A DNA stretch of 64,000 nt from positions 203,453 to 267,452 of the forward strand of contig NZ_GG700527.1 in the NCBI RefSeq assembly GCF_000163295.1, in the 5' to 3' direction. The translations under genes were made by a program, and so were the position numbers. This document shows positions 21,046-30,170 of the stretch, piece after piece. Under the pieces are notes generated by a model, which saw nothing but the letters and a program-made list of their open reading frames with translations, had not been told where the DNA came from and made no database searches. Each line of letters begins with the position of its first letter. The stretch's first letter is position 1. Source of the DNA: Anaerococcus vaginalis ATCC 51170 (GTDB taxonomy: Bacteria; Bacillota; Clostridia; Tissierellales; Peptoniphilaceae).

Positions 21046-21858
21046 ATGAATATTTTTGTATGTGCAAAGCAAGTTCCAGATACTAATGAAATCAAAATAG
21101 ATCCTGAAACTAATACTCTTATTAGAAAGGGAGTTCCTAGTATCTTAAATACTTATGATGCTTTTGCCCTTGAACAAGCTTTAAGAATAAAAGATAATGA
21201 TCCAGAAAATGTAAAAATCACAGTTATTTCTATGGGACCACCTCAAGCTGAATCTATGCTTAGAGATACTTTGGCAGTAGGAGCTGACAAAGCTTATTTG
21301 GTTACTGATAGAAAATTTGGTGGTTCTGATACACTTGCAACAAGTTATATAATCTCAGAAGCTATAAAAGAAGTAGCAAAAAGAGAAGGAGATTATGATA
21401 TGATTTTCTGTGGTCTTCAAGCTATAGATGGAGATACAGCACAAGTAGGACCAGAAATTGCTGAACATTTAGATTTGCCACAAGTAACTTATGCTTATAC
21501 AACAGAATTAAACGATGAGGGAATCAAAGTTCTTAAAGAAGTTGAAGGAGGAGCTTTAAATATTCAAGCAAAACTTCCAGCTCTTATAACATTTACAAAA
21601 TATGGCGATGAAGAATTAAGATATCCAAAAATCAAAAATAAAATGAAAGCTAAAAAAGCTACAATTGAACAAATTACTTTTGAAGAACTAAAAGAAAATA
21701 TTGACGAAACAGCAATAGGACTTAAAGGTTCACCAACAAGAGTTAAAAAATCTTATACACCTGAACATAAGAAATCTGGAGAAATCTACAACGATGAAGA
21801 TGCTAGCGTTTCTGTAGATAAGTTAATAAATGCTCTTTCTGATGAGAAACTTATTTAG
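21046..21858 (+). CDS. etfB: Electron transfer flavoprotein subunit beta
   Basis: A 270-residue EtfB (FixA family) starting MNIFVCAKQVPDTNEIK. It contains DAFALEQALRIK, MGPPQAESMLRDTLAVGADKAYLVTD and CGLQAIDGDTAQVGPEIAE near residues 125-145, the nucleotide-binding ETF fold. It forms a heterodimer with EtfA and shuttles or bifurcates electrons for the acyl-CoA dehydrogenase encoded just upstream. ATG follows TTAGGAGG. It is separated from etfA by ten bases. Confidence 0.95.
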   Translation: MNIFVCAKQVPDTNEIKIDPETNTLIRKGVPSILNTYDAFALEQALRIKDNDPENVKITVISMGPPQAESMLRDTLAVGADKAYLVTDRKFGGSDTLATSYIISEAIKEVAKREGDYDMIFCGLQAIDGDTAQVGPEIAEHLDLPQVTYAYTTELNDEGIKVLKEVEGGALNIQAKLPALITFTKYGDEELRYPKIKNKMKAKKATIEQITFEELKENIDETAIGLKGSPTRVKKSYTPEHKKSGEIYNDEDASVSVDKLINALSDEKLI

Positions 21859-21868
21859 GAGGATATAG

Positions 21869-22873
21869 ATGAGTGAAAATAAAAATCTTTGGGTAATTGT
21901 AGAAACAAAAGAAGATGGATCAGCTGTAAATGTTGGACTTGAACTAATGAATCCAGGAAGAAGAATGGCTGATGCTATTGATGAAAAACTTTACGCTATA
22001 ATTATCGGATCAAATGTTGATAAAGCTAAAGAAGAAGTAAAAGAATACGGCGTAGATGGAATTATCACAGTTGATAATGAAATTTACAAAGAATATAATA
22101 CAGAAGTTTATGCAGATGCAATAGACCAATTAGTTAAAAAATATAGTCCAAATATAATTTTGATAGGTGCAACAAATCAAGGAAGAGATTTGGGCCCAAG
22201 AGTTTCAGCAAGACTTCACACAGGACTTACAGCAGATTGTACAGAACTTGATATTGACGCTGAGAAAAAAGAAGTTAGATGGACAAGACCTGCATTTGGT
22301 GGAAACTTAATGGCAATGATTCTTTGCCCAGATCACAGACCACAAATGGGAACTGTAAGACCAGGAGTATTTTCAAAAGAAGCTATTGGTGCAAAAGAAA
22401 ATATTGATATAGTTGATGAAGATATTACATTTGAAGGCGAAGCTAGAACAAAAATCTTAGATTTCATTCCAAGAGATGAAGGAGATGAGGTAGATTTAGT
22501 AGGAGCTGAATTTATAGTTTCTGGTGGACGTGGACTTGGAGATCCTAAAAACTTTGCATTAATAAAAGATTTAGCTGATGCACTTGACGGAACTGTTGGA
22601 TCAAGCCGTGCGGCTGTAGATGCTGGATGGATCTCACACTCTCACCAAGTAGGACAATCAGGAAAAACTGTAGGACCAAGAGTTTATATAGCTGTAGGAA
22701 TTTCTGGAGCTATTCAACACTTGGCAGGTATAAATGCTGCTGATAAAGTTATAGCTATAAACAAAGATCCAGATGCTCCAATATTTGGAAGAGCTGATTA
22801 TGGTATAGTAGGTGACTTATTTGAAGTAGTACCAAAACTTACAGAAGCAATTAAGAATAAAAAAGCAAATTAA
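21869..22873 (+). CDS. etfA: Electron transfer flavoprotein subunit alpha
   Basis: A 334-residue EtfA. N-terminal ETF domain (about 5-190) and C-terminal FAD domain with VSGGRGLGDPKNF near 213, GSSRAAVDAGW near 242, and HLAGINAADKVIAINKDPDAPIF near 285. It binds FAD and partners EtfB. ATG has TTAGGAGG upstream. A terminator 50 bases after the stop ends the acyl-CoA dehydrogenase-etfB-etfA operon. The same EtfAB could also serve the nearby GlcD, which has no dedicated Etf. Confidence 0.95.
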   Translation: MSENKNLWVIVETKEDGSAVNVGLELMNPGRRMADAIDEKLYAIIIGSNVDKAKEEVKEYGVDGIITVDNEIYKEYNTEVYADAIDQLVKKYSPNIILIGATNQGRDLGPRVSARLHTGLTADCTELDIDAEKKEVRWTRPAFGGNLMAMILCPDHRPQMGTVRPGVFSKEAIGAKENIDIVDEDITFEGEARTKILDFIPRDEGDEVDLVGAEFIVSGGRGLGDPKNFALIKDLADALDGTVGSSRAAVDAGWISHSHQVGQSGKTVGPRVYIAVGISGAIQHLAGINAADKVIAINKDPDAPIFGRADYGIVGDLFEVVPKLTEAIKNKKAN

Positions 22874-22923
22874 TATAAATAAAATTTTAAAATTTGGGTA
22901 TATCATTATTAGTATCTCAAATT

Positions 22924-22960
22924 AATTTAAGGATGAGAGAAGTCTCATCCTTAAATTTTT
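22924..22960 (+). terminator. Terminator after etfA
   Basis: AATTTAAGGATGAGA pairs with TCTCATCCTTAAATT around a 4-base loop and runs into TTTTT. It separates the Etf operon from the CoA-transferase gene. Confidence 0.85.
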
Positions 22961-23025
22961 ATGGAGATAATTAAAAATTATTCCAATATATAAGTAAAAA
23001 TATGCGTATTTAATGGGAGGATAAC

Positions 23026-24363
23026 GTGGACTATAATAAATTATATAAGGAAAAACTAATAAGTGCTGAAGATGCAGCAAAATTAGTTAAAGATGGAGAT
23101 TATGTTGACTACTCTTGGGGAATAATTTCTCCACACGATTTTGATGAAGCATTTGCAAAAGAAATTACTAAGCTTAATGACATCGTTGTCAGAGGAGGAG
23201 TAGAATTAGAAAAATTTAAATTATTTGATGCAGATCCAAAAAATGAACATTTTGTTTATAACTCTTGGCATTCATTGGGTGCAATTAGAAAATTAGCTGG
23301 AGAGGGAAGAGCATTTTATGCTCCAATAAAATATTCAGAACTTCCAAAATATTATAGAACTTCAATAAAAAAACCAAATGTTTTTGTAACACAAGCAACA
23401 CCTATGGATGAACATGGTAATTTTAATTTTGGAATTTCTGCATCTCATCTTTACGCTGCAATTGAAAATTCTGATATTGTTATAATAGAAGTAAATAAAA
23501 ATGTACCAAGAGGACTTGGTGGATTTGAAAATTTTGTAAATATTAAAGATGTAGATTATATAATCGAAGGTTCAAATCCAGAAATGATAGCTTTGGGCAA
23601 AGCAAATCCAAGTGATTTAGACAAGGAAGTTGCTAAATATGTAGTAGAAGAGTTAGTTGATGGTGCATGCTTACAAATAGGAATTGGTGGACTTCCTACA
23701 GCAATTGGAAAAGAAATAGCAAATTCAGATTTAAAAGATTTGGGAGTTCATACAGAAATGTATGTAGATTCTTTTGTTGAACTAACAAAGGCTGGAAAAA
23801 TTAATGGAAGTAAGAAAAACATTGACAAGGGTAGACAAGTTTATGCCTTTGCAGCAGGTAGTAAAGAATTATATGATTTTATAGATAATAATGAACAACT
23901 TTGTGCAGCTCCAGTAGATTATTGTAATGGAATCGAACAAATTTCTGCTTTAGATAATTTCATGTCAATAAACTCAGCTCTTGAAGTTGATTTGAATGGT
24001 ATAGTTTCTGCAGAAAGCTCTGGAACAAAACATATTTCAGGTTCAGGTGGAGCTTTAGATTTTATGATTGGAGCTTATAATTCAAAAGGTGGAAAATCTT
24101 TTGTAACCCTACACTCATCAAGAGTAGACAAAAAAGGCGTAAGACATTCTAATATTGTTCCAAGATTGATTGAAGGAACACAACCAACAGGTTGCAGAGC
24201 AAATACTCATTATGTGGCAACAGAGTTTGGTATGGTTAATTTAAAAGGTCAATCTTTGTGGGAAAGAACAGAGAAATTGATTTCAATTGCTCATCCAGAC
24301 TTTAGAGATGATTTGATTAAAGAAGCTGAGAGTATGAGAATTTGGAGAAAATCAAATAAATAG
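23026..24363 (+). CDS. Acetyl-CoA hydrolase/transferase family protein (butyryl-CoA:acetate type)
   Basis: A 445-residue class I CoA-transferase of the Cat/But group. [15 protein letters not shown] near 210, [15 protein letters not shown] near 240 and [20 protein letters not shown] near 325-345 (the Glu region that forms the CoA thioester) are typical. Lying between etfA and hbd, it is best read as butyryl-CoA:acetate CoA-transferase, releasing butyrate and regenerating acetyl-CoA; 4-hydroxybutyrate or propionate specificity is possible. It uses a GTG start with GGGAGGA ahead. No strong promoter or Rex site was seen directly upstream. Confidence 0.87.
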   Translation: MDYNKLYKEKLISAEDAAKLVKDGDYVDYSWGIISPHDFDEAFAKEITKLNDIVVRGGVELEKFKLFDADPKNEHFVYNSWHSLGAIRKLAGEGRAFYAPIKYSELPKYYRTSIKKPNVFVTQATPMDEHGNFNFGISASHLYAAIENSDIVIIEVNKNVPRGLGGFENFVNIKDVDYIIEGSNPEMIALGKANPSDLDKEVAKYVVEELVDGACLQIGIGGLPTAIGKEIANSDLKDLGVHTEMYVDSFVELTKAGKINGSKKNIDKGRQVYAFAAGSKELYDFIDNNEQLCAAPVDYCNGIEQISALDNFMSINSALEVDLNGIVSAESSGTKHISGSGGALDFMIGAYNSKGGKSFVTLHSSRVDKKGVRHSNIVPRLIEGTQPTGCRANTHYVATEFGMVNLKGQSLWERTEKLISIAHPDFRDDLIKEAESMRIWRKSNK

Positions 24364-24384
24364 TTAAAAAAAAGTCAATATTTC

Positions 24385-24413
24385 TTGAAAAACTAGGAAA
24401 ACAATGTTATAAT
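24385..24413 (+). promoter_or_regulatory. Promoter of hbd
   Basis: TTGAAA (24385-24390), a 17-base spacer and consensus TATAAT (24408-24413). Confidence 0.8.
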
Positions 24414-24419
24414 ATATAT

Positions 24420-24437
24420 AAGTTATTAATTTAACAA
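24420..24437. promoter_or_regulatory. Rex-like operator downstream of the hbd promoter
   Basis: Read on the minus strand it is TTGTTAA-ATTA-ATAACTT, matching the Rex consensus TTGTTAA-N4-TTAACAA with the same ATAAC variant half-site as the operator before the acyl-CoA dehydrogenase. It begins about where transcription should start. Confidence 0.65.
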
Positions 24438-24475
24438 GCGAACGAAACTTTTTTAAAACACACAAAGGAGTAAAT

Positions 24476-25318
24476 ATGAAAATTGGTGTAATTGGATCAG
24501 GAATTATGGGTGGAGGAATTGTAGAAGTAGCTGCAAAATTCCACGAAGTAGTAGTAAGAGATATTAAAGATGAATTCTTAGAAAATGCAAAAGCTAGAAT
24601 TGAAAAAGATTATGCTAAACAAGTTTCTAAGGGAAGAATGGAAGAAGATGCTAAAGAAAAAGCAATCAAAAACATTTCCTACACAACAGAAGTAAAAGAC
24701 TTAGCTGATTGTGATATAGTTATAGAAGCTGCTACAGAAAATCCAAAACTTAAAAAAGAAATTTTCAAAGAATTAGATGAAGTAGTTAAAGAAGGAGCAA
24801 TACTTGCTTCAAATACATCTTCACTTTCAATAACAGATATAGCTGCTTCAACAAATAGACCAGAAAATGTAATAGGAATGCATTTCTTCAATCCAGTTCC
24901 AGTTATGAAACTTGTAGAAGTTATTAGAGGACTCCATACAAGCGATGAAACAAATAAAAAAGTATTTGAACTTGCTGAAGAATTTGGAAAACAACCAATA
25001 GAAGTAAAAGAAGGCCCAGGATTTGTTGTAAATAGACTTTTAATTCCAATGATTAACGAAGGAATTGGAGTTTTATATGATGGACTTGCAAGCGTTGAAG
25101 ATATTGATAAGGGAATGCAACTTGGAGCAAACCATCCAATGGGACCTCTAGCATTAGCTGACCTTATAGGACTTGATACATGTCTTGCAATTATGGAAGT
25201 ATTATTCAATGAATTTGGTGATAGCAAATATCGTCCAAATCCATTATTAAGACAAATGGTAAGAGCAGGAGATCTTGGTAGAAAAACTGGTAAAGGATTC
25301 TACGATTACTCTAAATAA
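24476..25318 (+). CDS. hbd: 3-hydroxybutyryl-CoA dehydrogenase
   Basis: A 280-residue NAD(P)-dependent dehydrogenase converting acetoacetyl-CoA and 3-hydroxybutyryl-CoA. Rossmann motif GSGIMGGGI at 7-15, [14 protein letters not shown] near 85, the signature [15 protein letters not shown] near 140, [11 protein letters not shown] near 182, and the C-terminal [19 protein letters not shown] lies seven bases before ATG. It has its own promoter with a Rex-like operator and its own terminator. Thiolase and crotonase, its pathway neighbours, are not in the window. Confidence 0.94.
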   Translation: MKIGVIGSGIMGGGIVEVAAKFHEVVVRDIKDEFLENAKARIEKDYAKQVSKGRMEEDAKEKAIKNISYTTEVKDLADCDIVIEAATENPKLKKEIFKELDEVVKEGAILASNTSSLSITDIAASTNRPENVIGMHFFNPVPVMKLVEVIRGLHTSDETNKKVFELAEEFGKQPIEVKEGPGFVVNRLLIPMINEGIGVLYDGLASVEDIDKGMQLGANHPMGPLALADLIGLDTCLAIMEVLFNEFGDSKYRPNPLLRQMVRAGDLGRKTGKGFYDYSK

Positions 25319-25331
25319 ATTTAAATTTACA

Positions 25332-25361
25332 AATGGACTTTGCGAAAGCAAGGTCTATTTT
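25332..25361 (+). terminator. Terminator after hbd
   Basis: TGGACTTTGC pairs with GCAAGGTCTA (two G-T pairs) around a GAAA loop, followed by TTTTTTT. Confidence 0.88.
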
Positions 25362-25427
25362 TTTATTTTAATTTTTCGATTTGAAATTTTTTATTTTATA
25401 TTTTTATTTCACTCAAAATCTTTATGA

Positions 25428-25433
25428 TATAAT
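25428..25433 (+). promoter_or_regulatory. -10 element of ispE-murI
   Basis: Consensus TATAAT only 15 bases before the ispE start, implying a leader just long enough to hold the GAGAGGT ribosome site. The -35 is weak. Confidence 0.5.
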
Positions 25434-25448
25434 TGTAGAGAGGTAATT

Positions 25449-26291
25449 ATGGAAAGAAAATGCTATGGAAAAATTAATCTTAGTCTTGATTCTTTGTATA
25501 AAAGAGATGATGGTTATCATGAAATTGATACAATTATGACTAGGATTTCTTTGTTTGATAAATTAAAAATTGAAAAAAATAATACTAATGAAATTAAAAT
25601 TAAAACAAATAGCCAAATTTTATCAAGGGAAAATATTGAAAATAATTTGATTTACAAGGCTTGGAATATTTTAAAAGATAGGGTTAAATCATGTGGAGTA
25701 GATGTGTTTTTGGAAAAAAATATTCCTATTGCGGCGGGACTTGCTGGTGGTTCAACAAATTGTGCAGAAATGATTTTGGCTTTAAATGAGCTTTGGAATT
25801 TAAATTTGAGTGATGATGAGATTTTTAAAATTGGGAAAAGTTTAGGAGCTGATATTCCATTTTTCTTTTTGAAAAAATCTGCAAGAGCTCAAGGTATTGG
25901 AGAAATTTTATCTCCTTTTGATATAAATTTAGATATGAAAATTCTTTTGGTAAATGATGGGACAAGTATTTCTTCAAATTTTGTATATAAAAGATTAAAA
26001 GATTATGGAAATATTGAAACTAAAAAAATAATTGAAGGTTTAAAATCTTCTGATAAAAATATTGTAAAATATTTTTCTAATGTGATGGAAGATGTGGTAT
26101 ATGAAAATTTTCCTCATCTTTATAAAATAAAAAATAGACTTGAAAATCTAGGGGCAGCCAAAGCACTTCTTAGTGGTAGCGGTGCAAGTATTTTTGCTGT
26201 ATTTTTTGATGAAGAAAAAATTAATTATGCATTAAATGAAATAAAAAATGATTATAAATTTGTTGAAAGGGTGAATTTAATAGATGACTAA
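25449..26291 (+). CDS. ispE: 4-diphosphocytidyl-2-C-methyl-D-erythritol kinase
   Basis: A 280-residue GHMP kinase of the MEP isoprenoid pathway. It starts with the family-typical KINLSLDSLYKRDDGYHEIDTI, has the ATP loop PIAAGLAGGSTNCAE near 93-107, LGADIPFFF near 133 and LLSGSGASIFAVF near 240. ATG has GAGAGGT upstream. It overlaps murI by eight bases, coupling isoprenoid (undecaprenol precursor) and D-glutamate supply for peptidoglycan. Confidence 0.95.
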   Translation: MERKCYGKINLSLDSLYKRDDGYHEIDTIMTRISLFDKLKIEKNNTNEIKIKTNSQILSRENIENNLIYKAWNILKDRVKSCGVDVFLEKNIPIAAGLAGGSTNCAEMILALNELWNLNLSDDEIFKIGKSLGADIPFFFLKKSARAQGIGEILSPFDINLDMKILLVNDGTSISSNFVYKRLKDYGNIETKKIIEGLKSSDKNIVKYFSNVMEDVVYENFPHLYKIKNRLENLGAAKALLSGSGASIFAVFFDEEKINYALNEIKNDYKFVERVNLIDD

Positions 26292-27033
26292 TATTGGTGT
26301 ATTTGATTCAGGACTTGGAGGGCTTACTGTTCTTAAAGAATTGTCTAAAAAGCACAAGGCAAATTATTTTTACCTTGGAGATAATAAAAATGTTCCTTAT
26401 GGAGATAAGTCAAATGAAGAAATAATTGAGCTTTCAAAAAAAATAGTAAAATTTTTATTAAAGAAAGATATTGATTTTTTTGTGATAGCTTGTAATACAA
26501 TTTCTACTGTTGCAATAGAATATCTTAGAAAAGAATTTGATAAAAAATTTATTTCAATTACAGATCAAGCAATAAAAAAATCCTTAGAATGTGAAGGGGA
26601 TATTTTTGTTATGGCTACAAAGGCAACGTGCTTACAACATACTTATAAAATTAAAATTGAAGAAAATTCTAATAAAAAAGTTTTTGAAAAAGCTTGTCCA
26701 TTACTTGTTTCCCTTATAGAAAAAGGAATAGTAAAAGGAGATGTGCTTGATAAGGCTTTAAAAGATTATTTGGAACTTGCAAATGAGAAAAAAATTGAAA
26801 ATATAGTTTTAGGTTGTACCCACTATCCTATAGTAGAAGATGAAATTTTTAAAAATTTAAACTACAAAGCAAATATTATTGACCCTGCTAATGTTTTGGC
26901 ACAAAATATAAAATTTGATGAGAATGAAAAAAAATATATAGAAATATATATGACAGATGTAAATGAAATTTCTCAAGAAATGACAAATAAAATAATGGGA
27001 GAAAAAATTAAAATTCAAAAAGCTAGTTTATAG
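26284..27033 (+). CDS. murI: Glutamate racemase
   Basis: A 249-residue cofactor-independent racemase making D-glutamate for peptidoglycan. FDSGLGGLTVLKEL at residues 6-19, ACNTIS near 73 (first catalytic Cys) and VLGCTHYPIVEDEI near 178 (second catalytic Cys) are intact. Length is slightly below the usual 260-270. It overlaps ispE and is followed by a long A/T terminator. Confidence 0.94.
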   Translation: MTNIGVFDSGLGGLTVLKELSKKHKANYFYLGDNKNVPYGDKSNEEIIELSKKIVKFLLKKDIDFFVIACNTISTVAIEYLRKEFDKKFISITDQAIKKSLECEGDIFVMATKATCLQHTYKIKIEENSNKKVFEKACPLLVSLIEKGIVKGDVLDKALKDYLELANEKKIENIVLGCTHYPIVEDEIFKNLNYKANIIDPANVLAQNIKFDENEKKYIEIYMTDVNEISQEMTNKIMGEKIKIQKASL

Positions 27034-27116
27034 TTAATTAATTTGATAAAAAATTCATAATAAAAACTTATATGGTTTTTTAAAAAAAGTAAAAAATTTT
27101 ATAAAAATGTATTAAA

Positions 27117-27161
27117 AAAATCGCTAAAATTAAAAAAAATTAATTTTTAGCGATTTTTTTT
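27117..27161 (+). terminator. Terminator after murI
   Basis: AAAATCGCTAAAATTAA pairs with TTAATTTTTAGCGATTTT around a short A-rich loop, followed by T's. The flanking 27034-27116 stretch has nothing else recognisable. Confidence 0.85.
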
Positions 27162-27216
27162 CAAATATTTTACAAAAAAAATCATTTATACTATACATAT
27201 TTTTTTATACTTGTGT

Positions 27217-27222
27217 TATAAT
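27217..27222 (+). promoter_or_regulatory. -10 element of the VanY-like gene
   Basis: Consensus TATAAT with no good -35. The leader would be about 125 bases; no riboswitch I know was recognised in it. Confidence 0.45.
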
Positions 27223-27355
27223 GGAGTTAAGAAAATATTAAAAAGTTTTGTAAAGTCTTTTATTATAGATTGAAATACATTTATATGATTTTACAAACTA
27301 TCCCACAGACGTAAATTTAGTTATATTGAAATAGATTTAAGGAAGAAAACTAAAA

Positions 27356-28363
27356 ATGGCAAACAAAAGTATTAGAGATTTAAGACGTAAAAAGGTAAAA
27401 GAAAGAAAAATAAAAAGAAGAAATAATTTAATAAAAGTTGGAATTTGTGCTCTTTTGATAACAGGAGCTTTGAATATAGATTTTAAAAAAAGTAGTGATG
27501 ATTTTCAAATTAGAAAACCAATAGAAAACAGATATGCTCAAGCTAATAAAAAACAAGAAAATGAAGTGCTTAAAGAAGAACTAAAAAATGCAAAAACTCA
27601 AGTTGCAACTCCTATTGGTTTTGAAAATGTAGTAATTAGTGATGGGGAAAAAATTGATGATGATGGATATAGTGATACTATGAAATCCTATGTCAAATCT
27701 CTTAAAAGTCAATATTGCTACCAAGAGCCAAGCGATTTTACAAAAACTGATGTAAGCATTAATAGCAACCAATACATAGAATATTTTGGTACAGAAAATT
27801 CTTTCTCAAAAATTAAAATTAATGATGAATTTTATTATGTAAATAAATATGGTCTTGGAAAGCTTAAAGATAGCGAAAATATTAGTGTAGTGAATGGAGT
27901 TGTTTTTGTAAATGAATCAAATCCTTTGCCTAAAGATTTTAATCCAGGCGTTGATTCTACAAGCAAAAAAGCTTTTGATACTATGCTTATTGATATGCAA
28001 AGAGAAGGCTTGGATATAAAAATCGCATCTGATTTTAGGATGGGACAAAGTGAAGAAAAATTGGTAGATCAAAATAATCCTGATGCTGATTTGCCTTATA
28101 CAAGTGACCACCAAACAGGAACAAGTTTTGATTTTTATACTGGACAAAGCAAATATTCAGACAAATTTAAAGATACAAATGAATATAAGTGGCTAAAGGA
28201 AAATTCTTATAAATATGGTTTTATTCAAAGATACACCAAAGAAAAAGAAGAAATTACTGGCAAAAAAGAAAGGTGCTGGGAATTTAGATATGTTGGTGTA
28301 GAAAATGCAAAATCTATGTATGAGAATAGTCTTTCTTTGGAAGAATACTTGAAAATAAAATAA
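27356..28363 (+). CDS. VanY-like D-alanyl-D-alanine carboxypeptidase, altered metal site
   Basis: A 335-residue protein. A very basic N terminus (RRKKVKERKIKRRNN) precedes one membrane anchor near 27-40, a variable linker, and a C-terminal VanY/peptidase M15 domain at about 190-330. SDHQTGTSFDF near 250 fits the S-x-H-x-x-G-x-x-x-D metal motif. The second motif, normally E-P-W-H-x-R-Y-V-G, reads CWEFRYVG, with Glu where the third zinc ligand His is expected. It may trim D-Ala from muropeptides or be a non-catalytic cell-wall binder. ATG follows AAGGAAG. A terminator follows it. Confidence 0.8.
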   Translation: MANKSIRDLRRKKVKERKIKRRNNLIKVGICALLITGALNIDFKKSSDDFQIRKPIENRYAQANKKQENEVLKEELKNAKTQVATPIGFENVVISDGEKIDDDGYSDTMKSYVKSLKSQYCYQEPSDFTKTDVSINSNQYIEYFGTENSFSKIKINDEFYYVNKYGLGKLKDSENISVVNGVVFVNESNPLPKDFNPGVDSTSKKAFDTMLIDMQREGLDIKIASDFRMGQSEEKLVDQNNPDADLPYTSDHQTGTSFDFYTGQSKYSDKFKDTNEYKWLKENSYKYGFIQRYTKEKEEITGKKERCWEFRYVGVENAKSMYENSLSLEEYLKIK

Positions 28364-28371
28364 TAAATTAT

Positions 28372-28411
28372 AGCACAAGTGATAGCTTTATTTCTTGTGC
28401 TTATTTTTATT
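28372..28411 (+). terminator. Terminator after the VanY-like gene
   Basis: AGCACAAG and CTTGTGCT form an 8-bp stem followed by TATTTTTATTTTT. Confidence 0.8.
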
Positions 28412-28501
28412 TTTAATTTTTTTAAACAATAAATAAGATAAAAGAAAATTAAAGAGTTTATAAAATTATCGTAAAATTTTTCTAAGATAATAGACTTAAT
28501 T

Positions 28502-28519
28502 ATGGATAAATTTATCCAT
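28502..28519. promoter_or_regulatory. 18-bp perfect palindrome at the murJ promoter
   Basis: ATGGATAAATTTATCCAT is exactly self-complementary and touches the -35 of the murJ promoter. Candidate operator for an unknown regulator. Confidence 0.45.
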
Positions 28520-28546
28520 TGAAAGAGGATTTTTTAAAGATATAAT
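28519..28546 (+). promoter_or_regulatory. Promoter of murJ
   Basis: TTGAAA (28519-28524), 16-base spacer and consensus TATAAT (28541-28546), 31 bases before the start codon. Confidence 0.75.
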
Positions 28547-28577
28547 AAAATTTATAAATTAAAAAAGAGAGGTAATT

Positions 28578-30104
28578 ATGGGACAAACTGCTTTTATGTT
28601 AATGCTTGTAACAATTCTTTCTAAAGTTTTTGGATTTTTGAGAGAATCTGTTATGGCTTATTTTTATGGAGCGGGGGATATAGTTGCAATTTATGCTGTT
28701 GCAAATACTCTTCCTGTAGTAATTGCAAATTTTGTTGCGTCGGGTATTATATATGGTTTTATTCCGATTTATACCAAGGCAAAAAATGAAGAAGGCGAAG
28801 AAGTTGCTGAAGAATTCACATCAAATATTTTTAATATTTTGATGGTATTTGGTCTTGTAGCAGTTATTTTTGGTTTTATTTTTGCTGGAGCATTTTGTAA
28901 ATTATTTTCTCCTGATTTAAAAGGCGAACTTTTACATACTGCCATAGTTTTTACAAGAATTATAATGTTTGCAATATTTGCATATTTATATTCAGCTGTT
29001 TTTAGGGGATATTTAAATTTAAAAGGCAATTTTTTTATTCCGGCTGTAACTGGATTGATAATGAATGTTATAATAATTGCCTTTACAATTATTAGCGGAC
29101 TTGCCAAAAATCCTTACCTACTTGCTATAGGTTGTTTGTTGGGAAATGTTTTGCAATATATAATGTTTCCTAAGGCAAATAGGGAGCATGGATATAAATA
29201 CAAGAAAAAAATAGATATTCACAATAAATATATTAAGTCTCTAATTATGATTGCAATTCCTGTTATAGTTTCATCAGCTGCAGGAGAGATAGCTCTTACA
29301 GTAGATAATTCTATGGCATCATACTTTTTTGGAAATGCATCAATATCATTTTTGAGATATTCAAAAACACTTTTGGCACTGATTACAGGAGTAATAACAG
29401 TTTCAGTTACAACTTCAATATTTCCTACCATTTCACATTTGGGACAAAAAGGAGATATAGAAAATATGAAAATTCAAATAAATTCAGCTATAGTTTTGAC
29501 TATGCTTTTGGTAATACCAGCAACAATTGGAATGATGTCTTTGGCAGAGCCAATAATAAAATTGGTTTATCAAAGGGGAGCTTTTGATAATAAATCTGTA
29601 GTAGTTACAGCATCAATGCTAATTGCCTATGCGCCATTTGTTATTTTTCAATCATTTTCTGATGTAATCGACAAGGGATTTTATGCAGTTGGAGATTCAA
29701 AATCGCCAGTAATAATTGTAGTTATCCAACAAATAATAAATGTAATTTTGAATTTTATTTTGATACAATTTTTTGACATTCAAGGTCTTGCCTTAGCAAC
29801 TGCAATTTCTGCTGCGGCTGGTGCAATTATGATGTTAATAAAATTTAGGAAAAATTTTGGAAGAATTAATTTCAAGACTTCTTTAAAATCTTTGATAAAA
29901 ATTACAGTTTTATCAATTTTGATGGGATTAATTGCAAGTGTTATTTATGGAAATTTGAGTGGGAAAATGTCATATCTTTTGGCTATGTTTATTGCCATAA
30001 TAATAGCAGCAATATTTTATGCGCTTACAATTTTATTTGCAAGAATTCCTGAAGTTATGAAAATGGTAAATCGTCTTTACCATAAATTTTCTAAGAAAAA
30101 ATAA
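28578..30104 (+). CDS. murJ: Lipid II flippase MurJ
   Basis: A 508-residue MATE/MOP-superfamily protein with about 14 membrane helices. The N terminus (MLVTILSKVFGFLRESVMAYFYGAGD) is characteristic of MurJ, as are NTLPVVIANFVASG near 47, FTRIIMF near 130 and the ASMLIAYAPFVIFQSFSDVIDKGFYAVGD block near 345-372. It moves lipid-linked peptidoglycan precursor across the membrane. GAGAGGT precedes ATG. Single gene with its own promoter and a shared bidirectional terminator. Confidence 0.92.
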   Translation: MGQTAFMLMLVTILSKVFGFLRESVMAYFYGAGDIVAIYAVANTLPVVIANFVASGIIYGFIPIYTKAKNEEGEEVAEEFTSNIFNILMVFGLVAVIFGFIFAGAFCKLFSPDLKGELLHTAIVFTRIIMFAIFAYLYSAVFRGYLNLKGNFFIPAVTGLIMNVIIIAFTIISGLAKNPYLLAIGCLLGNVLQYIMFPKANREHGYKYKKKIDIHNKYIKSLIMIAIPVIVSSAAGEIALTVDNSMASYFFGNASISFLRYSKTLLALITGVITVSVTTSIFPTISHLGQKGDIENMKIQINSAIVLTMLLVIPATIGMMSLAEPIIKLVYQRGAFDNKSVVVTASMLIAYAPFVIFQSFSDVIDKGFYAVGDSKSPVIIVVIQQIINVILNFILIQFFDIQGLALATAISAAAGAIMMLIKFRKNFGRINFKTSLKSLIKITVLSILMGLIASVIYGNLSGKMSYLLAMFIAIIIAAIFYALTILFARIPEVMKMVNRLYHKFSKKK

Positions 30105-30118
30105 AAAATAATTTAAAA

Positions 30119-30166
30119 GGCTGGTAAAAATTATAAATTATTATGGTTTATAATTTTTTGCCAGCC
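30119..30166. terminator. Bidirectional terminator between murJ and the VWA gene
   Basis: GGCTGG-tAAAAATTATAAA pairs with TTTATAATTTTTtg-CCAGCC around a 9-base loop, with T-rich flanks on both strands. Confidence 0.85.
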
Positions 30167-30170
30167 AATT

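Noticed and set aside
24679-25227. Minus-strand ORF of 182 codons inside hbd
   Set aside because: Antisense shadow of hbd; no start signal and no recognisable domains.
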